Positions 48,001-57,840 of a stretch of DNA of 64,000 nt are shown piece after piece. Under the pieces are notes generated by a model. That model made no database searches and had not been told where the DNA came from. It worked only from the letters and a program-made list of their open reading frames with translations. Both the position numbers and the translations under genes were made by a program. The stretch comes from Cryptomeria japonica. Lineage: Eukaryota > Streptophyta > Pinopsida > Cupressales > Cupressaceae. The stretch is from assembly GCF_030272615.1 (NCBI RefSeq), contig NC_081414.1, forward strand, positions 910,105,009-910,169,008, written 5' to 3'. Positions within the stretch are counted from its first letter, which is position 1; each line of letters begins with the position of its first letter.

Positions 48001-49006
48001 CCCCTGCTAAGATATCCCTTTGGGATTTGATCCAAACTTCTTCCGCTCATCATGGAATGTTACAAGATGCCTTGAAAGATTTGAATGTTCCTCCACCTAA
48101 TACATCTAGTAATATAGCATCTTTGGTTAACTCTGTGATGAATTCTAAAGCTCAAATTGTGTTTACTCAAGATGAGTTGCCTACTAGTGAAATTCAACAT
48201 CAATATGATCCCTTGATGATTGTGGTTATCATAAATGACACTGCTATAAGACGAACACTGGTAGATAATGGTTATGGCCTTAATGTGTGTAGCATTAATC
48301 TATTGCATAAGATGAATGTGGATACATCCCTTATTGAGCCTGACTCTCATCCCATTTGAGGCTTTGATAATGTGGCTAAGTCTTCATTAGGTATTATCAC
48401 CTTACCCATCACAGTGGGACCTGTTACTTTGCCTACTCCTATCCATGTTATGTCGGGAAATCTAACATACAACTTGTTATTAGGGAGACCTTGGATTCAC
48501 AGTATGCAAGTTGTCCCCTCTACATTGCATAGACAAGTTAAATTTATTTATAATAATAGGACATATACCTTGTTAGGTGATACTAATTTTCAAGCTTGTT
48601 TGCAAACATCTACTTCCAAAGGGAATTCTTCTAAGCCTTCCTCTTCTAGTGATGACTCGTTAAACAAGATACCTATGGATGAATCATCACCCTCTGATAA
48701 TCAAAATTCTTTGGATGAGTCTGAAGTTCCTAAAGAAGATTCTTCTCAACTTGAATCTACACATGAAAAGGCTTTCGATCCTAAGAAGGTTCTCGCAGAA
48801 GATGATTGGGGATCTCTTGATTTTAATCCCACCTTTGTAGGTGAGTATAGGGTTCCTCCTAGAGAGCTTAAAGTTAAAAAGAAGGAAGAAACTAGAGATC
48901 AATCAGTCTTACCTGAACCTATGAGAAATAATTTTGTGGCTGCTTCTCAAACTTCTTCTCCTCACACCTCTAATTCTAAAGAATTTGATTCTTTGTCTTA
49001 TGAAAA
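48000..49006 (+). pseudogene. Tat-S protease region
   Basis: TPAKISLWDLIQTSSAHHGM opens the segment, the same block that opens the protease region of element B (TPAQISILELLKMSPMHR). The active site is RTLVDNGYGLNVCSI near 48250-48300 (Asp-Asn-Gly), then LGIITLPITVGPV and NLLLGRPWIHSM at 48470-48500. One stop (48357, TGA at a likely Arg or Trp). The C-terminal part has ADDWGSLDFNPTFVG-like acidic sequence. It is cut at 49006/49007, where the sequence jumps into the LTR. Confidence 0.85.
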
Positions 49007-49382
49007 ACAGTTTCAGGTACAGAATCAGGACAGTGGCACCCGCGCCCCCATCCCAAACATTTCCACTCAGATTTTAACCCCAGATACACATTTGCATTCT
49101 CCTTTTATCCTTGTGTTTACAGCTTTTCATCACTTAATCTCAATCTTGCAATCTTGTTACTAGTTCATACTTGCACTCTAGGGCTAGTAGTTGAACTTGC
49201 ATCATTTTATCTATCATTTGCAACAAAGGAATAGAAATCCTAATAGGTACCCCGTGGCTCTCTCTTCCATAGAAAGAAGTAGCCAATTGTGTGATACCTC
49301 TAGGCTCTTTCGTATTCCACAAGTGTGTGATTGAAAGTGAGATTAGGGCATGTTTGCTTAGTGTCACTTTTTCCCCCACACA
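49007..49382 (+). repeat. Truncated 3' LTR of Tat-S (last 376 bp)
   Basis: Equals 45679-46054 with three substitutions and no indel. The break point lies in ACAG shared by both partners. It is followed by CTTAC. Confidence 0.95.
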
Positions 49383-49387
49383 CTTAC

Positions 49388-49818
49388 TAGGACCAAATTG
49401 GAGACCCATGAAGAATGCCTTATAGGTTTAATAATCCCTCCTTCTCTAGCTTGGATAATTCTTGCCACATCTTATCTTCTAACAAGGGATTAATAGGTCT
49501 ATGTTTTTATCTGAAAGGCTTAGCGTCTGGAAGTAAAGGAACTTCATGCTGAAACAAGTCTTGTCTATATGCCTTTAGGTCTTCATAAGACCAAGCAAAC
49601 ACATGCTTATACCTTTTCAATAAATTAATGAGATTAGTTCTTACATGAGGAGGCAAGTTTTTTCCAATGTAAACCAACTTAGGGGATGATTCAGTCCCTA
49701 AGTTTACTTCCTCCAATTCTTCTGACTTGGTAGTAAATTGTTGACGCAGGTGACTGTCATTATAACTGAACATGCCCTCAAGCTCTACCAACCCCTTAGG
49801 TATCTCATTTGTTTCCAA
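49388..49818 (-). pseudogene. Tat-M reverse transcriptase (N-terminal part)
   Basis: Residues LKRYKHVFAWSYEDLKAYRQ, then HRPINPLLEDKMWQELSKLE, EGIIKPIRHSSWVSNLVLV, typical of the start of Ty3/Gypsy RT. It continues across the Tat-S insertion into RKKNGDIRLC at 44384. One stop near 49506 (CAA to TAA at a normally Gln position). The segment 49819-50036 between it and the upstream RNase H is a linker without recognised motif. Confidence 0.85.
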
Positions 49819-50036
49819 CTAAACCAAGTCATTTCCAAATATTGTCTCTCTGTTGTCAACCACCTCCACCAATGCATTGCAATCAATCTTCTGTCCATCA
49901 TAATCATCTATGCATTGTATGAACCTAAGGATATCTTCATCATCAACAAAAACTTGCCAATTATACACATTATCAGGGATGGCAAGCCTAGACTTTATTT
50001 CCATAGTGGATATACCAATTAGTGTTGCATCATCAT

Positions 50037-50437
50037 CCTTTAATGCAACATTAGCTAAGAAGTCTACCATGATATTCTTTGATCTTTCTATCAATTAATA
50101 AAAAATGCACTAAAATGCTCAATAACATCCCAGACTGCATGTTTATATCTTTTCAATCTATCATTTTTTGTTGCATATTTGGATCTTACCTGAGAGACAA
50201 CCAATTCTAAATCTCCTAAAACTTTCAACAGTTGGATTCCATGCCTCTTTGCAACCTCAAGCCCCAATAACAGGGCTTCATACTCTACAGTATTATTTGT
50301 GTACTAGAAAGCCAATAAGAAAGAATACTTAAAAGTTATACCTGATGGGGATACAAAAAGAACCCTTGCTCCAAATCCTTCTTTAGAGAGAGCTCCATCA
50401 AAGTACATTTGCCATAGACCATGCTATTGTGATTCTA
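50037..50437 (-). pseudogene. Additional RNase H domain of Tat-M, upstream of RT
   Basis: Minus-strand reading gives QMYFDGALSKEGFGARVLF (first Asp), YTNNTVEYEALLLGLEVAK (Glu), LGDLELVVSQVRSKY (Asp), KRYKHAVWDVI and NIMVDFLANVAL (last Asp): the four acidic positions of an RNase H fold in order and spacing. The style (GA.SKEG, NNT.EYEALL.GL, GD..LV..Q) is that of the archaeal-like RNase H known from Tat elements. In the Tat groups I know best this domain sits after the Gypsy RNase H and before integrase; here it lies between protease and RT. One in-frame TAG (normally Gln) and one frameshift near 50095 break it. Confidence 0.8.
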
Positions 50438-50449
50438 ATTCGATCACAA

Positions 50450-50861
50450 TGGGGTCAGTATTCTTTAACTGAGGTAAAATTGGTTGTAGTCTAAAATTAT
50501 CAAGATCTACATCAATCATACAATTGAGCATATTAGGATCTACATTTTTGATTAATCTAGGAGCGTGTTGGTTCTCTATATAACTTGACCTAATTCCCAT
50601 TGATTGGGATGGTAGCATAAGATAAGTCCAATTGGATATTTCCTCCTACTGTTGTTGCCCACTGCCTGGATAACAACATGCCATAATGAGGCTTAGTATC
50701 AGTGACAATAACATCCATTTTATAGGTTGCTTCAAGGAATTCTTCTATTTTCACTTCAACATCTTTCATTGTACCTATCACAGGAACTTCTCTGTTATCC
50801 ATAGCATAGCATTTCCCATACACTCTATTCACTGATAACCCTAATTCTTTCATAACACCAT
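50450..50861 (-). pseudogene. Tat-M protease C-terminus and linker
   Basis: GVMKELGLSVNRVYGKCYAM, then VIGTMKDVEVKIEEF and VTDTKPHYGMLLSRQWATTV, the distal half of a Tat-type aspartic protease with the LLSRQW version of the LLGRPW motif. The catalytic Asp lay upstream and was displaced by Copia-2 at 50861/50862. The linker to the RNase H (50424-50618) has no recognised motif. Confidence 0.7.
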
Positions 50862-51760
50862 TGTTAGGGTTCCCGTAGATATTGAGAGGGGGGGGTGAAT
50901 CAGTATCTGACCGGCTATGAAATTTTCTTAAAACTGAATGTGTAGAATATAAAGTAATAGTATACCGGTATGCAAGAATTAATGCAAATAACAAAATCAA
51001 AAGCATCCACATGAAAAGAACACCATAACATAAGATGTTTAATGAGGAAACCCGGTGTGGGAAAAACCTCGGTGGGATTTGTGACCCACAATATTCACTT
51101 ACTGGCCAATAAGAGAATATTACTTACAATAGGGGCCTGCACATGTAGGAAGGCCAACTGCCTAGAGCTCACTCCTCAATAAGAAGTCACATTGACCTAC
51201 AATGAGGATTTACACAAATCCAATATTCTGTACTGCTTTACAATAGCATCTTCAATGCCAGATTCAGTACCGGTTCTTGCTCTATTCTTTACATATACCC
51301 TTGACCTACAATTCGCACATTAGGTCTGCCTTATAATTTATTTATTGCATTCTATCCATATCCTACAAATGGCTACAATGATCTCTTTTATATACAAGAT
51401 TCATTTTACAATTTGCCAAGTCGGCTTACAATGATAAACAAAATATTACATATCAGAAATCCAGTCGGCCTCTGTGCCGGTATACATATTTCCTTCTGTG
51501 TCGGTGTACATCTTCTGTGCCAGTGTACATCTTTTGTGCTGGTGCTGGTGTAGATTGATTTTGTTGATGCTAGAGCACTGTTCTGATTGAGTAATGCTTT
51601 GCCAGTATAATGTCTTGCCGGTGCCATAGGATTGCAAGGTTGCCTGAGTAATGCTTTGCCGGTATAATGTCTTGCCGGTGCCATAGGATTGCAAGGTTGC
51701 CATCAATGACAAAACCTTCAATCACACACAATGTCTCATTGGAGTGTCCATATGCCAACA
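50862..51760 (-). repeat. 3' LTR of Copia-2, 899 bp
   Basis: Minus strand TGTTGGCATATGG at 51760 to AACCCTAACA at 50862, with a C-run and CTCTC near the end as in the solo LTR at 25424-26511. Contains an exact-length 57-bp tandem duplication (51588-51644 and 51645-51701) and a run of GTGCCGGTATACAT-like words at 51470-51550. Confidence 0.85.
51588..51701. repeat. 57-bp tandem duplication in the Copia-2 LTR
   Basis: Two head-to-tail units, each starting TGAGTAATGCTTTGCC and ending GCAAGGTTGCC, differing at one base I can see (CAG versus CGG at unit position 18). Confidence 0.9.
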
Positions 51761-51775
51761 ATCTCCCCCTTTGGC
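51761..51775 (-). promoter_or_regulatory. Polypurine tract of Copia-2
   Basis: Minus strand GCCAAAGGGGGAGAT, immediately followed by the LTR start TGTTGG, a very common arrangement in plant Copia elements. The spacer 51776-52000 shows nothing else; a second similar tract (plus CTACTCCCCCTTTGGCATC) lies at 51901-51920. Confidence 0.85.
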
Positions 51776-52004
51776 ATTGATGGCAACACTCATGAGAAAT
51801 TTCAAAAAGATATCAAAAAATGTGTATACCAAAAAAAGTTACCAAAAATATGAGGGCTCCCCCTGAGCATGTGATCCCAATGTTTTGAATTTTCTCATCT
51901 ACTACTCCCCCTTTGGCATCAATGACAAAGGTTAGTAGATTTGTAGTTGTACCAATTCATAACCTCAACCTTGTAGTTGGGTAGTTATTAGCTAAAGAAT
52001 ATCT

Positions 52005-55000
52005 CCCAGAATTAATTTTATACCATCCATAAACTTCTTGCTCTCCTTTATTGCTATCTCAGTTTTGTGTACTATACCGGTGAGATGCTACAAGTGCTCT
52101 GCCGGTGTTTTGCTACCCTGTGTTAGTGCCTCTGAGATTTCCTTATGCATAGATGCTAAATATTCCAATCTTGGACTTAGTTTAGATCTCAAAAATTTGC
52201 CTTGTTTATTATTTTCTCTTTTTCTCTTTCTAATTTGAGCAATTCTTCCTCAAACTTTGTTATCTTTTCCTCAAAAATTGATATTGTATCGAGTGAGTTA
52301 ACAAAATTATCAACAAGTTTATTGATCTCTTCCTATACCTTGCTCATCTTTTTGTCTACATCCGTGGTCAAAAAGTTTATCTTACAAGTGTCTTTATACA
52401 GAGTTTTGTACTCTTTCAATAAATTGCATAGTTCTGGTAGAAGTGTGTCAAATTCCCTATTACACTTCTTTATTCCTTCCTCAAAGAATTTATGTTTCTC
52501 TTTTTCTACACTTTCCTTTATAGTTTCTACCTTTGTTTGCTCAAAATTTCCAGAAATATATTTACAAAGTGTATCCAACTGGCCTAAAGAATCTTTGTTG
52601 GCTATATTACAATTCGGAGCTATTAATTTCAAAACTGGAATTGAATCATCTATTGCTTTATAGCCTTGTGAGCTATAATCAGTTATTTTCTTGATAGAAT
52701 CGAGCAATACCTTAGTTACATTTGATGGTGACCCAGTAAACAGAGTGCCGGTGGAAGGGACCATGCTAGTATTGACCTCTGGTAGGTCTGTTTGTGTCTC
52801 CATCTCTTTAAGCATAGTTTTCTCTGCATCTTTTCTTACCGGTGGCATCTGTTCTGGAGCCTTTAGCTCTATTGGTTGCTCTGTTTGTGTTCCAGATTCC
52901 ATCTTTTTCTCTGAATCTGTTGTCGGTTGCTCTTGGTTTCCTATTGCTGGTTGCTCTTCATTATCAAATCTATCTGTGGTATCCTTATCTACCACTATGT
53001 TGATTTTTTGAGTATCAACATTCACAGTATATAGGACTTCAGGATTAGGATTGTTATCCTTAGTGTCCATGCTCTCAGCAGTCGGTTGATCTTCTGCAGT
53101 TGTTTTTACCAATGGAGTATTTAAAGGAGGTGGGGGTAAGTTGTCTCTAATCTTGATACTTGGCGGTCCACCAAAGTTACCTTTCCCTTTGTCCTTTTGA
53201 TATACCAGAATGGGCTTGGGATTCATATATTCTTCTTGTTTTTCTTTTTCAATCAAGAATCTATCCCAACCATCTTCTGTTTTAGTTGAAACTTCAGTAA
53301 CTCTACCTACCATTAATGATATTTGCCGGTGTGCAGTGGAAAAGACTGTCTGGTTGGCCTGAGCTATCAAATCATCAATTTCCTTAGAGTTGACCGGGTA
53401 TACTGCAAGTAATTTTTCTATTTTAATTTTCTTATCCAACTCAATTATTCCTTGCCTTCTAGCCTCAAGTCTTTTATATAATTCATCTGGAATTTCATTT
53501 AGGACTTGCATCAAAAACTTTCTATACATGTCCATGTGTAGTATAACACTTTCCTCAACTTGTCCTTTCTCATCTTCTGATAGGGTGTCATAGATTTTCC
53601 CTATGTTTTTCAATTTACCTTCCCCTATGATTTCATTCAGTAATATGTCAAAAGGGGCCAAGTTAGTGTCTGTCTTCTTCTTCTTTTTGGGGGTCAGATT
53701 TTTCTTAGGTGTGGCTTTCTTGACTGGAGACCTTACAGCTTGTTGCTTCTGTCTTGTCCTTCTAGGTGAAGGAGTGGATACTGGTGAGGGGTCTCTTTTC
53801 CTAACAACTCTTTTGAAAGTTGCTGGTATATCTCCTTCTGAGGAGGTATCTACCGATGATAGATGAGTTTCAGGCTGTTGGGCTGCCAACTCTTCTTCTG
53901 TTATGCCGGTTTTCTTTAATACATCATCTTTTAAGGCTTTTGCTTGCCTACTTCCTTTCCTCACAGATGCCTCAACTTTCTTTACTCTCATTTTAGATTG
54001 AATTTGACTTTCAATGTACTCAGCACTACCAAATACTTCTTCCTTTAGTTCATTGGGGGCTTCCAGAAGTGCTTTGGCATAAGTTTCCACTATGTGGTCA
54101 TCTGTTTCATACCCCATTTCTGTAACCCAGATTGTTCTTGGGATGACTGCTTCCATCCAAATCTCATCCTTTTTTATTACAAAACATATGTCATCCTTAT
54201 ATTTGTTGATGATTTCCTATGATAGTCTGATCCTCTTATTCATTTTGACCTTTAGTGCTTGAAAATACTCATGAATATTCTTTTCTTTGTTTTCACCCAT
54301 GTTGTTGAACAAGTCAGACAATTGTTTTCCTACCGGTATGTCAAATCCAAAATCCTTGTTGCCTATACCAGGAGCCTGTTTGGTTATATGTAGCATTAAG
54401 CATACAAGAAAATTTCCAAATCTAAAGGTTCCTTTCTTATCCTTCTTGATTTTTGCTAAGTTGTCAATTAACTCATCTTTTAACCATTCACAGATATCAA
54501 TTTTTACATTGTTCTTAACCATGTCATGAGCACTTTTTATGCATAAACTGGAAACAGGGTTAAGCCTATTTGCATGAGTTGCTTTGTAACCTAGAATCAT
54601 GCTAATGAATCTCACATTTGTATCGGTCACATCATTAACCCTCAATGATCTTTTGTCAGATGTTGCACTAGTTAATTTCATTACTAGGTCATTGGAGACC
54701 TTCTTGGTTTTCTCGGGTCTGGTACCGGTGGAAGGTAACCCTGTTACTGCTTTCACAGCTACCTTAGTAATTTTGTGAAGTGAATCAAGCCAAAAAAATG
54801 ATCCATGTACCCTGCTTAGAACTATCCTAACCACTTGGGAAATTCAGGAATGCAGAGGATTTCAATGAATCCTAAGGTTTCAACAATTTTATGTTCAGGT
54901 TTCACATTTCCGGCATTGTCACATATAACAGATTTATACATGTTTTTGATTTCTTCATCACCTAATTCTTCTATGTTGCAATGAATATACATTCTAGGGT

Positions 55001-55160
55001 CTTCTGCATAAACAACACCCTTTGGAATTTGGGAAAAAGCACCTGTGTTGTCATCTTTCTTAGCTACCTCAGGAACTAGCTCAAACATGGACCTAGGTCC
55101 TTTTATAACCTCGACTACTGTAGGGTTTGCTATGAATTTAGGTGCAGAGGAGGATGCCAT
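52005..55160 (-). pseudogene. Copia-2 accessory ORF, ~1,040 codons, unknown function
   Basis: Start MASSSAPKFIANPTVVEVIK at 55160. One frameshift at 54822-54834 and one TAG at 54217-54219 interrupt it; the next 607 codons (52336-54156) are open. After a TAG at 52333 the frame continues to about 52005 as coiled-coil sequence with further damage. Residues 1-330 look folded and helical (GSFFWLDSLHKITKVAVKA, FRFGNFLVCLMLHITKQA). Next comes a Lys/Arg- and Pro-rich patch (SPVKKATPKKNLTPKKKKK at about 53660-53730) that could be a nuclear or nucleic-acid-binding signal, a Glu/Gln/Pro-rich disordered part, then Lys/Glu coiled coils. No envelope-type membrane segment or catalytic motif is seen. It lies where some Copia (SIRE-type) elements have an extra 3' ORF. 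Confidence 0.65.
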
Positions 55161-55466
55161 GATGATAAATACCTTTTTCTGTCTTTGGATGGATTGATTG
55201 CTGAAGTGCTTTTCCTCTTTGCTCGGAATGCCTTAGCTCGGAAATCTTTGCGCTCTCTGAAGGTTTGAATTCTTGGTGAAATGAAATGGAGCCAAAAACC
55301 TTATTTTATAAAGTCTTTTCTACCACCTACCACATTAATTGTTTGCCGACAATGTATTAACTCAACTTTATTTGCCGGTAATGAAGGATTTTCAACTTCT
55401 TTTCTCTAACTGAGGGAATAATAGCACATGTGTCATTAAATTGCCAAACCCTCAAGATAATTTTCT

Positions 55467-56210
55467 TCAATTTGATGAAGAACATCCTGTCGGTGGAGCA
55501 TTGCTCTGTCCTGCCGGTGAAGTATGTGTTGGTCCTACTGGTGGAGGAGTAACCCCAATATTTAGATCACCTTTTCTAATCCATTGCTTTGAAAATTCTT
55601 GCTTAACCTCTTCAACCTTTTCTTTACCTTTCAAGCTAGTACTTTTGTTATCTACCGGTGTACCTTTACTTCTACAGAATTTAGCAATATGACCGATCTT
55701 GTTACATGCATAACAAATTACATTATTTTTCTGAATACCTTTCCCATAACCTATGCCAGTTTGTGTTCTACATTTGTTTGATAAATGACCAAATCTTCCA
55801 CAAACATAACATCTTACATTCATTTTGCAATTTTCAGAGTTATGACCAATTTTGTTGCATTTGATGCATTGACCGGTGGGAGGATTGATGTTCTGATAAT
55901 TCCTAGATCTACATTCATTTGCCCTATGACCATAATTATTACAGTTAAAGCATTTTCCATTGAATTTGTAAGTATTAGAGGGTCTTACCAGTTTGCTTTG
56001 ATCCTGGGTATTTGCAGTACCGGAGCTTTCTCCAACTTCAAATCCAACTCCAAAAGTGTCACCTTTGGGTTTTTGATTCTTCAATAAGGTACCAAGTTCT
56101 TCAGAGCTTTTCTTGAATTTTTCTTTGTGTAGATTTGTAGTTTCCAATTCCCTTTGCAAGATCTCTTTTTGTCTCATTAGTTCATTTGAGTCATTTTGAG
56201 TATGCATCAA
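55467..56210 (-). pseudogene. Copia-2 gag C-terminus with four CCHC zinc knuckles
   Basis: Open for 247 codons. Residues 8-48 are a charged coiled coil (SNELMRQKEILQREL). Four perfect CX2CX4HX4C knuckles: CFNCNNYGHRANEC (87-100), CIKCNKIGHNSENC (115-128), CYVCGRFGHLSNKC (134-147) and CYACNKIGHIAKFC (166-179), which would bind RNA in the nucleocapsid. Most plant Copia gags have one. The N-terminal gag lies upstream and is displaced by element B at 56218. The frame ends in a TGA at 55467 rather than running into protease. The 55161-55466 gap has no recognised coding sequence. Confidence 0.85.
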
Positions 56211-56217
56211 ATCTGTC

Positions 56218-57816
56218 TGTAGACACCTAAAAAATGGTCAACGCTTGCGGAATCATACTTTAACATTAGCACATTGCCTTATTTTAGGTTTTTGCATCAC
56301 ATTAACATTTCTCCTATGTCATGCATTTGGTCTTTATCATATGCGAGCATCAAGTCATTCTTCTACATTCTTCATTTATCTCACTTTCGAATTTGGTCTT
56401 GTCGATAACAATATCAGTCATGATTTTGATCGATTTTATCTTGTCGCATCAATGTGCGTGCTCATTTGTCATCATTTTGGACATCGTCAATCTTAATTAG
56501 GGTTTTGTCCTCTTATCAATCTTGTCATCATGCGATCGATTTGTCACTGATTCTTGTCTTTTGATCAATTTGTCATCGATCGTGGTCATTTTCAATCTTG
56601 CCATCTTGCAATCTATTTTGTCATCGATCCTTGTCCTCTTGTCAATTTTGTCATTTTGCGATTAATTTGCCATCGATCGTCTTCCTTCTCAATTATGTCA
56701 ATTTGGATCAATTAGTCATTGTTCCTCGTCAATTGGCGCATTTATCAATCAAATCATTTATCACATTGGTTCTTTGTTAATCAGAATCATGATCGAGTCA
56801 ATTATCTTTCATCAAGACCTAATTGTCATCCTTGCATTGCTAATTCATCTTCTAGGGTTTCATGATTTAATCATTTAACCCTGTTTGTCATTTCTCCCTC
56901 TAGGTTAAATAAATTATTTATTTATCCTAAGTCTTCGAGTCACAATTAAATGTTTAATTTAATTGGCTAACTAATTATTCCTCTTTTTGTGAATTAATTA
57001 ATAAATGACAAATTATTAGTTGATTTGCCTAATTTCTCCTAATTCTTAACTTCCTAATTTTTCATCAATTTCTAAATTCCCTCTTTGTGAATTAATTAAT
57101 AAATGAAAAATTATTAATTAATTCACTAAATTCCTAATTTCCTCATTTTCTAATTTCCTATTTTCCTATTTTCCATTTTTCTAATATTTTCTAATTTCTA
57201 ATTCAATTTCCTCCTATTTTTCTCCTAATTTCATGGGAATAGCATTTCAATTTGTCATAATTTGTCATAATTTGTCATAATTGACAATCAATCAATTTTG
57301 ACATAGAAAGTTGTCATAATTTTGTCATGAATTATCAATCAATCAATTTTGCATAGAAAGTGCAAATTTGTCATAATTTGTCATAATTGACATTATTTAT
57401 TTGTAATTTCCATTTGAATTGAATCATGCTAATTTGATCATCTCTCCAATTTGTCTATAAATTGGATGAATTTCTTCAATCTCGGCTAATAATAATGATC
57501 ACTTGTTTGAATTACTTTGTTAAATCAATCACGCTTTGAGTATTCTTGTGCCAATGTCAATCTTGCTTTCACATTAGGTTTATGCACTTGAAGGTGAGAT
57601 CCACAAATAAAGTCTATTTGGAGAAGAAAGAAGGACAATGGAGCCGCATGAAGGAGACATTCAGATCTGCATCTGGTTTGCTTAGCTTTTAGCTTTGAAT
57701 GTTTTGCTTTTCATGTCTTTATTGAGTGTGTTAGGATTGATCATTGCAATCTGCTTTTGTGATTGAGCCATGACTAATGTTGAATTGATTTGATGATTTC
57801 TAATTTCCTAGCTACA
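56218..57816 (+). repeat. 5' LTR of element B, 1,599 bp
   Basis: Starts TGTAGACACCTAAAAAATGG, ends CCTAGCTACA. Two tandem-repeat fields match those of A: GATCGATTTGTCATCGATC-type units of ~40-60 bp at 56480-56780 and TTGTCATAATTTGTCATAAT units at 57245-57390. No gene supported. Confidence 0.85.
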
Positions 57817-57820
57817 TTAA

Positions 57821-57840
57821 TTGGTGAACCTGACGTGAAT
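57821..57840 (+). promoter_or_regulatory. Primer binding site of element B
   Basis: TTGGTGAACCTGACGTGAAT four bases after the LTR, identical to the Tat-S site. Confidence 0.7.

Larger units (their letters stand above)
44390..49382 (+). mobile_element. Tat-S: young, internally deleted Tat element inserted in Tat-M RT
   Basis: 5' LTR 44390-46054, primer site, an open repetitive ORF, protease, then an abrupt join into the last 376 bp of the LTR (49007-49382). Flanked by perfect CTTAC duplications. The 376-bp terminal copies differ at only three positions (45829/49157-like C/T, and two in the GTAGCCTGTGG box), so the insertion is recent. Because reverse transcription makes two full LTRs, the loss of RT, RNase H, integrase and most of the 3' LTR must have happened after insertion. 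Confidence 0.9.
36338..50861 (-). mobile_element. Tat-M: Tat-lineage Ty3/Gypsy element with unusual domain order
   Basis: Minus-strand order: protease C-terminus (50590-50861), RNase H (50037-50437), RT (49388-49818 joined across the Tat-S insertion to 43600-44384), Gypsy RNase H (43172-43620), integrase (41937-43090), tandem-repeat block, extra ORF. Its 5' end is cut by Copia-2 at 50861/50862; gag and 5' LTR are not in the window. Most breaks are single stops. Confidence 0.8.
50862..56217 (-). mobile_element. Copia-2: pol-less Copia-type element with gag and accessory ORF
   Basis: Minus-strand order from the B insertion: gag with four zinc knuckles (55467-56210), 300-bp gap, accessory ORF (about 52000-55160), spacer, polypurine tract (51761-51775), 3' LTR (50862-51760). 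No protease, integrase or RT lies between gag and LTR. Inserted in the Tat-M protease; the likely target duplication is ACCAT (50857-50861), with its partner beyond element B. The LTR ends TGTTGG...CTAACA and the PPT style CCAAAGGGGGAGAT are typical of Copia. ACCGG/CCGGT words recur throughout. Confidence 0.75.

Noticed and set aside
19640-50861. Possible endogenous pararetrovirus or other viral insertions
   Set aside because: All RT regions have LTR-retrotransposon context (Copia order with YVDD, Gypsy order with YLDD or YQDD, integrase, LTRs) and no movement or coat protein motifs.
51406-51761. Small proteins with repeated APARHYTGKALL on the minus strand
   Set aside because: They arise from the 57-bp LTR duplication, in several frames at once, with no start context or homologue I know.
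56480-57390. Regular repeats resembling a CRISPR array
   Set aside because: Units are degenerate, without constant spacers, lie inside an LTR and recur in element A; the genome is a plant's.
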